From: an uncultured Bacteroidales bacterium | Lineage (GTDB): Bacteria; Bacteroidota; Bacteroidia; Bacteroidales; UBA932 | Direction: 5' to 3' | Length of the DNA: 64,000 nt | Assembly (NCBI GenBank): GCA_945874155.1 | Contig: CAMCFO010000001.1 | Span: forward strand, 62,001-126,000 | In this document: one piece after another, positions 1-9,424 of the stretch | Numbering within the stretch: the first letter of the stretch is position 1 | Layout of the letters: each line of letters opens with the position of its first letter | Position numbers and translations under genes: made by a program | The notes under the pieces: model-generated | The model's input: only the letters and a program-made list of their open reading frames with translations | What the model was told of the DNA's origin: nothing | The model's database searches: none

Positions 1-1182
1 AACAGTTCCCAGCTCTACGATATATATTCCTGCTATGCCAATATCTACGATGCCCTGGAGCAGATTGCCTGCGACAGCATACTGGCTGAAGAATATACCG
101 CCAACTACAATTCCTACCGGGACTCACTCCTGACCATCGACCCCGAAAATGTCTTCTTCCGCACCGGAATACTCGTGGACAAAGGCAGACTTGTTGAAGC
201 TCTACAGACGATGAAGCCCTACTGCGATAGCCTGGATGTAAATGACCCTATTATGGGAGCCTCCGCTTATGTGGTGTCCGGAATATACCGCGAGATGAAC
301 AAGACTTCCTTGGAAAAGGAATACCTCATCAAATCCTGCCATTCCGACCTTATGCACGCCAACCGTGAATATATCTCTCTCACCCGCCTTGCTGAAATAC
401 TCTACGAGGAAGGGGACATAGTCCGGGCATACAATTATCTGAACCGCTCCATCGAAGATGCCAGTTATTGCAAAGCCTTGCAGAGAATGGATATGGCAGC
501 GCCTATGCTCTCGATAGTCAATACGAGTTACAAGAGAATGAATTCAAGGTGGTTGAAGTCTCTCTCAGGCATCTCTCTGGTACTCCTGCTTATGGCCGTG
601 GCCCTGCTCGTGCTCATCCATTATCTCCGCGCCCAGAGGAAACGTCTGGCCATGGCCAACAGCGAACTCACCTCATCCCAGGAATTGCTCAAGTCCGCCA
701 ATGTCCAGATAAGGGAATCTTCCAACATCAAGAATACCTATATCACCCATCTAATGCTTGAGTGCATAGCCAGAATCGAAAGTCTGGAATCCTACCGCAA
801 AAACCTCAAGAAAATGGCTCTGGCTTCCGACTTGGATTCATTGAGAAAGGAACTCAAGTCCAACGATTTCTCAGAGGCAGAATGGAAATCATTCTATCGT
901 ACCTTCGACACCACCTTCCTTTCCCTCTTTCCGACTTTTGTGGATGATTTCAACAAGCTGTTCCCTCAGGAGTGTCAAATCCGCCATCTCCCCGGCAAGC
1001 CTCTCACTCCGGAACTCCGCATCTATGCCCTCATACGTCTTGGCATAGACTCCACCGAGAAGATAGCCTCCTTGCTCCGCTATTCCCGTGCGACCATCTA
1101 CGCCTACCGTTCCCGCACCCACCTCAAATCCTTCAATCCGGATACATTTGAGGACGAAGTGAGGAAAATTGCTTCGATTTAG
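1..1182 (+). CDS. TPR-containing membrane-anchored HTH regulator (DUF6377-like), 5' end cut by window edge
   Basis: Frame +1 is open from base 1 to the stop at 1182 (NSSQLYDIYSCYANIYDALEQ...). It has a TM segment SGISLVLLLMAVALLVLIHYL and a C-terminal HTH-like LRIYALIRLGIDSTEKIASLLRYSRATIYAYRSR. The tracked start at 175 is a GTG inside the ORF. Confidence 0.75.
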   Translation, partial: NSSQLYDIYSCYANIYDALEQIACDSILAEEYTANYNSYRDSLLTIDPENVFFRTGILVDKGRLVEALQTMKPYCDSLDVNDPIMGASAYVVSGIYREMNKTSLEKEYLIKSCHSDLMHANREYISLTRLAEILYEEGDIVRAYNYLNRSIEDASYCKALQRMDMAAPMLSIVNTSYKRMNSRWLKSLSGISLVLLLMAVALLVLIHYLRAQRKRLAMANSELTSSQELLKSANVQIRESSNIKNTYITHLMLECIARIESLESYRKNLKKMALASDLDSLRKELKSNDFSEAEWKSFYRTFDTTFLSLFPTFVDDFNKLFPQECQIRHLPGKPLTPELRIYALIRLGIDSTEKIASLLRYSRATIYAYRSRTHLKSFNPDTFEDEVRKIASI

Positions 1183-1281
1183 CCCTGCTATGTTTGTATT
1201 ATCAGGCGGGGCTTTAATACTTAAACCATTGATATTCAATGTAGAAATGTTCTAATATATCTATATTATCATTATATGCTA

Positions 1282-1312
1282 TTGCATTGGAGGTCACTTC
1301 CGGCTAATTTTG
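1282..1312 (+). promoter_or_regulatory. Bacteroidota-type promoter for susC: TTG (1282-1284), 20-nt spacer, TAATTTTG (1305-1312)
   Basis: Matches -33 TTTG/TTG and -7 TAnnTTTG. It implies translation starts downstream at 1364 or 1370 rather than at 1310. Confidence 0.5.
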
Positions 1313-1363
1313 CCATACAAATTTGTTTTCCGCACAATTGATAGCAGAAAAACTAACCTACAA

Positions 1364-4300
1364 ATGTATATGCTACACAAAAAATCTTTAACCATCAGAT
1401 TGGCTTTGGTGTTGGCACTCACCCTTCTGGGGGGGGGATTCTCTAAGAGCAATTCAGCCTTTGCCCAATCCAAGCCCATATCTGTAAGCGGTACTGTCAC
1501 AGACAGCGAAAAGGTCCCGCTCATCGGAGTGGGCGTTATGGTCCAGGGTACTACAATCGGTGCATCCACGGACATCGATGGACACTTCTACATTGACGTT
1601 CCTTCAAAGGAATCAGTCCTCGAAGTTTCCTATCTCGGTTTCAAAACCCAGGAAATCAAAGTGGGTTCGGAAATCAACTTCAAAATTGTCCTCCTCGAAG
1701 ACAGTTCGGAACTTGACGGAGTAGTGGTCACGGGTTACGGCCATCAGAAACGTCTCTCTGTCATAGGTTCAGTGGAGACCATCGACCCGGGTGAGCTCCA
1801 GACCGGTTCCACCCGTTCCCTCAGCAACAACCTCGCAGGTCAGCTGGCCGGAGTCATTGCCTTCAGGCCATCCGGTGAGCCGGGTTATGACAACTCCAAT
1901 TTCTGGATTCGCGGTATTGCTTCATTCAGCGGCAATACCTCGCCTCTGGTTCTGGTGGACGGAGTGGAGCGTAGCCTCAACGATATCGACCCTGCCGAAA
2001 TCGAGTCTTTCTCAGTCCTCAAGGATGCATCCGCAAGTGCTATGTATGGTGTGCGAGGTGCGAACGGTGTCATACTTATAAATACAAAGAGAGGTTCCGT
2101 GGCTCCTCCTTCAGTGGATCTGCGAGTGGAGCAGTCCGTTCAGACTCCGACCAAATTGCCGGAGTTCATCGGTGCTGCAGAGTATATGGACCTGCTGAAC
2201 TATCTGCAGCCGGACCCATACAAGAAGCCTTTCACCAAGGACCAGATTCTCAAGACATATTACGGCTACGACCCTGACCTTTATCCGGACACCGACTGGC
2301 TGGATGTAATCACAAAGGACTGTGCCCTCTCCACCAGGGCCAACCTCACGGTCAGCGGAGGTTCCGAGATTCTCAGATACTCCCTCACCGCCTCCTACTA
2401 TCACGAAGACGGCATAATGGCAAGGGACAATACTCTCGAATATGATACATCCACCAAACTCAACCGCTACAATATCAGGGCAAATGTGGATTTGGACATC
2501 ACCAAGACCACTACTTTGAGGATGAGTATAGGCGGCTATATGCAGCAACTCCGCAAATCAAACAGTGGTACTGATGAACTCTTCCGAGTTGCATTCGAGA
2601 CTCCGCCTTTCGTGCATCCGGCCATATATTCTGACGGTACCATACCTATTGCCAGCAAATACAGGTCAAACCCTTGGGCTATGAGTACCCAGAATGGATA
2701 TTACAGGAGCACCACCAGCAAACTCGAGTCCCTCTTCTCCCTTGAGCAGAATCTCAAGATGATCACTCCGGGCCTCAAGATGAAACTGGTCTTCGCTTTC
2801 GACACCTTCAACTCCAACTCCCTGACCAGAAGCAAGACTCCTGATTATTACAGCGTTGCAAAATCCAGAGATGACGAAGGCAATCTGCTGCACAGCATCA
2901 TCTCTTACGGTCAGGAATTCCTCGGCCACTCCTCAAGCGGAGAATACGGCAACAACAGCACCTATTTCGAGGCCAATGTCACCTACACCCAGTCTTTCGG
3001 CAATCACGATGTGGATGCCCTGCTGCTCTACAACCAGCGCAGCTACGACTGGGGAGATATACAGCCGAAGAGAACCCAGGGTATTGCCGGCCGTCTTTCC
3101 TACACCTATGACAGACGCTATGTGGGTGAGTTCAACTTCGGTTTCAACGGTTCCGAGAACTTTGCCAAGGGCCACAGGTTCGGATTTTTCCCTTCCATAG
3201 CCCTGGGATGGCTGCTCTCAGAGGAGCATTTTATGGAGCCCTACAAGCAGCAGCTCTCCAAGTTCAAGATCAGGGCTTCCGTAGGTTCTGTCGGAAATGA
3301 CGATATCGGTGGCAGCCGCCGTTTCGCGTACCTTACGACCATCAACTCCAATGCCCCAGGCTACAATTTCGGATACGAAGGGGGAACCTATTTCTCCGGA
3401 GTTCAGGAAGGCGAAGTGGGTGTTCAGGACCTTACCTGGGAACGCTCCCTCAAGGCCAACGTAGGTTTGGAAATGGGCCTGTTCAATGCCTTCGACCTCC
3501 AGTTCGACATATTCAAGGAGAGGCGCAGCAACATCTTTATGCAGAGAAATACCATCCCGACCCAGACCGGTTTCCTTGCCACACCTTATGCCAACTATGG
3601 AAAGGTGGACAACCAGGGTGTGGAATTGCAGATGAGCTACACCAAGAGGTTTGCAAACGACTTCTTTATGTCCCTGCGGGGCACCTTCACCTATGCCAAG
3701 AACAAGATTATCGAAATCGACGAGCCTGAGACAATCAAGAAGCAGTACCCATACCGCTCAATTACAGGCCGTTCCATCGGTACCCTCTGGGGACTCACAG
3801 CCGAAGGGCTCTACACAGCCGATGATTTCGATGCTTCCGGCAATCTCAAGCCAGGCCTTCCTGTCCCGGCTCTCGGAAACACTCCGCGCCCGGGTGACAT
3901 CAAGTACAGGGATATGAACAATGACGGCAAGATTACAGATGTGGACGAAGGCTATATCGATGGTACATCAATGCCACCTTGCGTTTACGGTTTCGGCGGA
4001 AACTTCGCGTGGAAGGGAGTGGATTTCAATTTCTTCTTCCAGGGTCAAGCTGATTGCTACCGTATTATCGGAGGAAACGACTACTTCATCCCGGGTTCCG
4101 GTCAGGGCGTGCTCGGAAACGTCTATTCCAACTACACCGACTGCTGGACGGAGGATAATCCTTCCCAGAATGTCTTCTGGCCGAGACTTTCCGAGTCCAC
4201 CAACACCCACAACAGCAAGGCTTCCACCTGGTGGAAAAAGGATATGTCCTTCCTCCGCTGCAAGACCATCGAGCTGGGTTACACCATTCCGCAGAAACTG

Positions 4301-4462
4301 ACAAAAAATGCCCACATCGAGACCGTGCGTTTCTATGTCAGCGGCAACAACCTCTTCTACTTTTCCGACTTCAAACTTTGGGACCCGGAGCTTGACACCA
4401 CTGACGGTCTCCGCTATCCGTCAATGCGTTCAGTTCTGTTCGGTATCAACATCAAGTTCTAA
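1364..4462 (+). CDS. SusC/RagA family TonB-linked outer membrane protein
   Basis: Signal peptide, carboxypeptidase-like regulatory domain (VSGTVTDSEKVPLIGVGVMVQG), plug motif (GVVVTGYG...SVETIDPGEL), LKDASASAMYGVRGANGVILI, and C-terminal NNLFYFSDFKLWDPE...GINIKF. The ORF track opens at 1310. Confidence 0.93.
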   Translation: MYMLHKKSLTIRLALVLALTLLGGGFSKSNSAFAQSKPISVSGTVTDSEKVPLIGVGVMVQGTTIGASTDIDGHFYIDVPSKESVLEVSYLGFKTQEIKVGSEINFKIVLLEDSSELDGVVVTGYGHQKRLSVIGSVETIDPGELQTGSTRSLSNNLAGQLAGVIAFRPSGEPGYDNSNFWIRGIASFSGNTSPLVLVDGVERSLNDIDPAEIESFSVLKDASASAMYGVRGANGVILINTKRGSVAPPSVDLRVEQSVQTPTKLPEFIGAAEYMDLLNYLQPDPYKKPFTKDQILKTYYGYDPDLYPDTDWLDVITKDCALSTRANLTVSGGSEILRYSLTASYYHEDGIMARDNTLEYDTSTKLNRYNIRANVDLDITKTTTLRMSIGGYMQQLRKSNSGTDELFRVAFETPPFVHPAIYSDGTIPIASKYRSNPWAMSTQNGYYRSTTSKLESLFSLEQNLKMITPGLKMKLVFAFDTFNSNSLTRSKTPDYYSVAKSRDDEGNLLHSIISYGQEFLGHSSSGEYGNNSTYFEANVTYTQSFGNHDVDALLLYNQRSYDWGDIQPKRTQGIAGRLSYTYDRRYVGEFNFGFNGSENFAKGHRFGFFPSIALGWLLSEEHFMEPYKQQLSKFKIRASVGSVGNDDIGGSRRFAYLTTINSNAPGYNFGYEGGTYFSGVQEGEVGVQDLTWERSLKANVGLEMGLFNAFDLQFDIFKERRSNIFMQRNTIPTQTGFLATPYANYGKVDNQGVELQMSYTKRFANDFFMSLRGTFTYAKNKIIEIDEPETIKKQYPYRSITGRSIGTLWGLTAEGLYTADDFDASGNLKPGLPVPALGNTPRPGDIKYRDMNNDGKITDVDEGYIDGTSMPPCVYGFGGNFAWKGVDFNFFFQGQADCYRIIGGNDYFIPGSGQGVLGNVYSNYTDCWTEDNPSQNVFWPRLSESTNTHNSKASTWWKKDMSFLRCKTIELGYTIPQKLTKNAHIETVRFYVSGNNLFYFSDFKLWDPELDTTDGLRYPSMRSVLFGINIKF

Positions 4463-4476
4463 AACCGGCATTAATT

Positions 4477-6336
4477 ATGAAAAAGATTACATACATATTT
4501 TTGAGCTTGGTCCTGTCGCTCGGAGCAGTTTCCTGCAACTGGCTCGACAAGGAGTCGGACACCGAGCTTACACTTGAAATGGTCTTTGCAGACAAGACCA
4601 GGGTCGAAGGCTGGCTGGGTAATGTCTATTCCGGTATTCCGGACCCTTATATGGGACACGGCCGCTACATCGGACAGGACATTCTGGGCGATGATATGTC
4701 CCCGTCAGAAAGATGGAGACAATGGAACTGGGACGTAATCCCTTTCATCCTCGGAGAATGGACCCCTTCTTCCAGCTGGGGCGGAAACTATTGGGCCTAT
4801 CTCCCTCAGCGAATCAGGGAAGCCTATATCTTCATCGAAAATGCAAAGCCTCTTCCGGACCAGAACCTTCCTTTGGAAGAGGTGGAGTATATGAAGGCCG
4901 AATGCCGTTTCCTCGCAGCCTATTACTGGTACCTGCTTACGGACACCTACGGAGCAATTCCTTACCGTCCGAATTTCATTGCCCCTTCGGATTCCGACCT
5001 GGCATCCCTCAAGGTGGGACAGAGTCCATATTATCAGATTATTGACGACCTCGACAGGGAGTTCCTGGAGGTTTCAAAACTGCTTCCGGCCACATATTCT
5101 GACGGAAGAAAATATGGACGTGCCACCTCTATTATGTGTCTTGCCATCAGGGCCAGAATGTTGGTTTTTGCTGCCAGTCCGCTCGTAAACGGCAATCCTG
5201 ATTATGCCAGCTTTGTAAACCGCTCAGGCGAGCAGCTTTTCAGCACAAGTTACGATCCGTCCCGTTGGACCAGGGCAAAACAAGCCTGCAAGGATCTCAT
5301 AGACGCAGCGGAGGCAGCTGGACACAAACTGTATGAGGTGAAGAATTCCGATGGCCGTATTGATCCTTTCGCGTCTGTCCAATATGCTATGCTTGCAAGG
5401 GCAGACCAGGGTAACAAGGAAATTCTATTCGCCCGTCCGGGAGGTTGTGATTACGGAGATTATGAAAAGCACTGCACCCCTGTTGTGGGCGGAGGTAACG
5501 GAGGTTGGGGAGTGACCCAGTCCCTTGTGGATGCCTTCTTTATGGAGAATGGTCTGCCTATCACCGACCCTGCCTCCGGATATGTGGAAAGCGGATTTTC
5601 CACTGCAGATGAAGTTAGGGGCTATGACTGGGAAGGGGAGTACAACGACGACAAAGTCACTGCTGCCGGTACCTACAATATGTACTGCCACAGGGAACCG
5701 CGTTTCTATACGACCATCAGTTTCAACAACGCGTGGTTCTGCAGTGAAAAACGCCGCTACGATTTCCTGATGAACGGTGCTGACAATCCTCATACCCACG
5801 ATGCTCCACAGAACGGCTACCTGTTGCGCAAGAAGGTTTCTCCGGAAAGCATCATCATTGAGAACAACATCAAATACCGTCCGGGCATCATCTGCCGCCT
5901 TGCCGAGGCTTATCTCAACTATGCCGAGGCTTTGGTAGAGTGCGGCGAGACCACTCAGGAAGTGCTGGACTATGTGAACAAAATACGCGTCCGTGCAGGT
6001 GTCCGCCCATATACCTTCGGAGCCACTGACGACAACAACATCCACGTGGATGCAGACCAGTCAGCCCTCCGCAAAATAATCCGTATGGAGAGAAGGGTGG
6101 AACTCTGCTGCGAAGGCCTGCGTTACAATGACTTGCGCCGTTGGAAAGAGGCTGAGACTGTCCTGAACGGACCATTTTATGGAATGAACTACAACGGCAC
6201 CAATGCCTCCACATTCTATCGGCGTACTGTTTATCAGACAAGGGTTTACCACAAGTCCTACTATTGGTTCCCGATCCACCAGAGCGAGCTTGACAAGAAT
6301 GAGAACCTGGTGCAGAATCCTTATTGGGCTGAATAA
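4477..6336 (+). CDS. RagB/SusD family nutrient-binding outer membrane lipoprotein
   Basis: Lipobox LGAVSC, C-terminal RICRLAEAYLNYAEALVECG...ERRVELCCEGLRYNDLRRWKEAE, and position directly after susC. Confidence 0.92.
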   Translation: MKKITYIFLSLVLSLGAVSCNWLDKESDTELTLEMVFADKTRVEGWLGNVYSGIPDPYMGHGRYIGQDILGDDMSPSERWRQWNWDVIPFILGEWTPSSSWGGNYWAYLPQRIREAYIFIENAKPLPDQNLPLEEVEYMKAECRFLAAYYWYLLTDTYGAIPYRPNFIAPSDSDLASLKVGQSPYYQIIDDLDREFLEVSKLLPATYSDGRKYGRATSIMCLAIRARMLVFAASPLVNGNPDYASFVNRSGEQLFSTSYDPSRWTRAKQACKDLIDAAEAAGHKLYEVKNSDGRIDPFASVQYAMLARADQGNKEILFARPGGCDYGDYEKHCTPVVGGGNGGWGVTQSLVDAFFMENGLPITDPASGYVESGFSTADEVRGYDWEGEYNDDKVTAAGTYNMYCHREPRFYTTISFNNAWFCSEKRRYDFLMNGADNPHTHDAPQNGYLLRKKVSPESIIIENNIKYRPGIICRLAEAYLNYAEALVECGETTQEVLDYVNKIRVRAGVRPYTFGATDDNNIHVDADQSALRKIIRMERRVELCCEGLRYNDLRRWKEAETVLNGPFYGMNYNGTNASTFYRRTVYQTRVYHKSYYWFPIHQSELDKNENLVQNPYWAE

Positions 6337-6341
6337 TCATA

Positions 6342-7724
6342 ATGAACACTCCAATGAAAAACATCATATCAAAATCTGCATTCTTCGTTGCAATGCTTTC
6401 TCTCCTGCTTTCCTGTGAGAAATCAGTGAGGTTTGATCTTCCCTCTCCGGAAGACCAGATGCATTTGAATGTCTCGAAAGAGTCTGTCGAAATCTCCTTC
6501 TTTTCAGAAGAGCAGGTGGCGGTTTCTTTTGCCTGGAACACCAGCGGTTATGCTGCTCAGGGAAGACCAGTCAACTACTCTTTCAAGATGGATATATCAG
6601 GAAACAATTTCGAGACATCTATTCCAAAGGTTGACGTTACTGGAGTCAACAGCATTTCATTTTCACCATCACAACTAAAGAGCTTTCTGGATGACTGGGG
6701 TGTCCAGGACGGTACCAAGGTGATGGTCGAGGCAGAGGTTATTGCATCCCTTGCCGAGACTGAATCCATTGAAACCCAAAAGTATGAGAAGCCGGAGGTG
6801 TCCAAGGTTACATTCGAGCTGACTTGTCTGCAGGAGGATATCCAAATCCAGACCGGGGGCAAGACTTATGTCTTCGTGAACAATATGGCCTTTATCGTGG
6901 TGGAGGATGCCTCAGATGTGAAATGTGTTTCAGGCTCTTTCTCCAAGACCATCTCTGTGCCGGAAAAGGGGCTGTGGTGGTTCGGTCTGGATTACGTAAA
7001 TCGCAATATCAACTTCTCAAGGCCTCAGATGTGGATGCTCGGAGATGCCGATGTCAACGGATGGTGGCTCGGCGGTATGCCTGAAATACCTGCCGCAGAT
7101 GATAGCGGAAAGATCAAGAAGTGGAATGGAATCCTCTTCCCCGGGGAAATGAAGTTTTCTCTGACTTTTGGCGGCGAAGATTTTACCCGCCCGTATCTTA
7201 TGCCTTTGGTTGAGAATGCACCGCTTTCCAATGCTGGCATACAGTATGTTCCGGCCGGGAATCCTGACTACAAATGGCGGGTCAGCGAATCGGATGCGGG
7301 AGAGTATAATATCACTCTGGACATAGAAAATATGACCATCAGCTTCGAGAAACTTCGCGATGCACTTCCTTACCGTGAAATCTGGATTTGCGGAAATGCC
7401 ACATCTGCCGGATGGGAATCAAATCCGTTCCCGCTTAAGTTGAACTATGACAGGAATGAAAAAGTTTTTGTCTTTGACGGCCATCTCTCTCCTGGAGAGT
7501 TCAAATTCCCGCTTGCGGAGCGTACATACGAGATACCTTTCCTTATGCCGACCGTAGTTGGCTCAGATGGGTTGATCCCAGTCGATTTCTTGGGTTGGAT
7601 TCACGGTATTGAGGTGGTAAACGGAGAATATGACCATAAATGGAAAGTTGAGGAAGGGGATCAGGGAGACTATATTCTTAAAGTTGATACCATAAACAAA
7701 CAAATGAGAGCCCAGAAGAAATGA
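6342..7724 (+). CDS. SusE/SusF-like outer membrane glycan-binding lipoprotein
   Basis: Lipobox LLLSC. SusE-like N-terminal pattern (VSKESVEISFFSEEQVAVSFAWN) and SusF/E-like repeats (EIWICGNATSAGWESNPFPLKLNYDRNEKVFVFDGHLSPGEFKFPL). Confidence 0.7.
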   Translation: MNTPMKNIISKSAFFVAMLSLLLSCEKSVRFDLPSPEDQMHLNVSKESVEISFFSEEQVAVSFAWNTSGYAAQGRPVNYSFKMDISGNNFETSIPKVDVTGVNSISFSPSQLKSFLDDWGVQDGTKVMVEAEVIASLAETESIETQKYEKPEVSKVTFELTCLQEDIQIQTGGKTYVFVNNMAFIVVEDASDVKCVSGSFSKTISVPEKGLWWFGLDYVNRNINFSRPQMWMLGDADVNGWWLGGMPEIPAADDSGKIKKWNGILFPGEMKFSLTFGGEDFTRPYLMPLVENAPLSNAGIQYVPAGNPDYKWRVSESDAGEYNITLDIENMTISFEKLRDALPYREIWICGNATSAGWESNPFPLKLNYDRNEKVFVFDGHLSPGEFKFPLAERTYEIPFLMPTVVGSDGLIPVDFLGWIHGIEVVNGEYDHKWKVEEGDQGDYILKVDTINKQMRAQKK

Positions 7725-9217
7725 TGTTCAGAAATTTCAAACAAACTGTTATGGCAGCTGCAATCCTCCTTGCAGCTGTCTCCTCCTGTGCAAAGGACAA
7801 GAAACCTGCATGGACCCCGGACGATTTCAGGGGCGGAAGTACGGAGTTGGTTCCTGTGGACGGCAAAATACACACCTATGCTCCGAAACTCTATTATTCC
7901 ATCTACGAATACTGTCGTGAGGCTGAAAAGAATACCAATGTTGCCATAAATATGACTGAGGCAGAGTGGCAGAGAACTATTGATTTTGTCGCCGAAAACC
8001 TCAAGCCATACGGTTACGATATGATTGTCACAGACGGGTTTATGGCAATGTGGTCAGACAACAGCCCCGAGTCCAAAGGGTATATGACCCACTATGGGGA
8101 GAATAAACTCACCCGTCTTGTGGAGATGTGTGCAGAGAAGGGACTTAAGCTCGGAATCTATGACAACCCGCTCTGGATTCACGGGGATGACAATTATTAT
8201 GTGGAGGGTACAGGCACAAAGTTCGGTGACCTCAAGTACAACAGTTCGGATAATGTTCTCAAGCCTGGAAGCACAGATTCCTTCCCTTGGGCAGTTCCTA
8301 GCCACAAGGGATGCAGGGAGTTCATCGACGGCTTCTTCAAGTATTACAAGAGCATAGGGGTGGATTATATACGAATGGACTTTATGTGTCTGTTCGAGAC
8401 AGGTGACGGAGCAGGCGGAATGCCCGGAAAGGGCTATGGAAGGGACGAATATGAACTTGCTCTCAAGTATATCTGTGAATCTGCCCAGAGATACGGGGTC
8501 TTTACATCCATAGTTATGCCGAATCTCACCAACTGCGGTTCCCTTGAACTTCAGAAGGTAAACGAGTTCCGTTTCAGTGCCGACACTTTCGACGGCGGAT
8601 GGGGACACGTTTCCAGTTGGGTATGGGGAGAAATCAACGGCTGGGACAGGGTGAAAGGAAGCTGGCCAAGCTGCCACAACATCTTTGAGGGATTCATTTT
8701 CTGGTCCCAGTTCACAGGACCTGACACTGCAATGCCGGACGGGGACTTCATCAGGCTCAATACACTCACCGAAGAGGAGTGCAGGACAGAAATCACCATT
8801 GACATAGTAGCCGGAGCAGGCCTCAAGCCTACAGACCGTCCTGAAATCATCCAGCAGGAGCAGCACAAAAACAAGCTCAAATACCTTCAGAACGAACAAG
8901 TTCTGGAAATACTCAAACAGCACTGCATCTGCAAACCGCTTTCCACAGACATCTGGAATGAGAAGTCCCAGATCTGGCATGGAGTGATGCCGGACGGCGA
9001 CCACATCCTTGCCCTCTTCAACAGGGAAGACGAGACCAAGTGGAGATACGCCTCATTCTCTGACCTGGGACTGGACCCTTCTTCCATAGAGGAGGTGAGG
9101 GACCTCTGGTGGGACTACAACTGCGGCTTCTATGACGAGGGCGCCAATGCCGAAAACGGAATCGGCTTCAATATCACGCCGCACGATGTGAAGCTGATGC
9201 GGATATACTTGAAGTAA
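7721..9217 (+). CDS. Putative glycoside hydrolase, clan GH-D-like (alpha-galactosidase/melibiase-like) lipoprotein
   Basis: Lipobox AVSSC, (beta/alpha)8-like strands YGYDMIVTDGFM, GLKLGIYDNPLW and GVDYIRMDF (candidate nucleophile). Overlaps the previous gene by 4 nt. Confidence 0.6.
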   Translation: MMFRNFKQTVMAAAILLAAVSSCAKDKKPAWTPDDFRGGSTELVPVDGKIHTYAPKLYYSIYEYCREAEKNTNVAINMTEAEWQRTIDFVAENLKPYGYDMIVTDGFMAMWSDNSPESKGYMTHYGENKLTRLVEMCAEKGLKLGIYDNPLWIHGDDNYYVEGTGTKFGDLKYNSSDNVLKPGSTDSFPWAVPSHKGCREFIDGFFKYYKSIGVDYIRMDFMCLFETGDGAGGMPGKGYGRDEYELALKYICESAQRYGVFTSIVMPNLTNCGSLELQKVNEFRFSADTFDGGWGHVSSWVWGEINGWDRVKGSWPSCHNIFEGFIFWSQFTGPDTAMPDGDFIRLNTLTEEECRTEITIDIVAGAGLKPTDRPEIIQQEQHKNKLKYLQNEQVLEILKQHCICKPLSTDIWNEKSQIWHGVMPDGDHILALFNREDETKWRYASFSDLGLDPSSIEEVRDLWWDYNCGFYDEGANAENGIGFNITPHDVKLMRIYLK

Positions 9218-9260
9218 TGTCTAAAAATATTATAACCAATTTTTTAATATTCATTTAATT

Positions 9261-9404
9261 ATGAGCAACAAACCTGTTTATTATTCACCTCTTGTCCGGA
9301 CACTGGACTTTCCGGTTGAGGCAGCTGTCGCTTTGAGCCAGACCACTAAGCAGAACAGCTTCTATGAAATCAACTATGGTGGTCAGGATAATGAATTCGC
9401 ATAA
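9261..9404 (+). CDS. 47-aa micro-ORF, MSNKPVYYSPLVRTLDFPVEAAVALSQTTKQNSFYEINYGGQDNEFA
   Basis: ATG-to-TAA ORF lying in the operon gap. It is below the length cutoff of the provided track. Confidence 0.5.
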   Translation: MSNKPVYYSPLVRTLDFPVEAAVALSQTTKQNSFYEINYGGQDNEFA

Positions 9405-9424
9405 CCTTTAATCCTTTGTGCACT

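Noticed and set aside
8054-9004. 316-aa minus-strand ORF
   Set aside because: Entirely antisense to the glycoside hydrolase gene, which has a lipobox and catalytic-type motifs.
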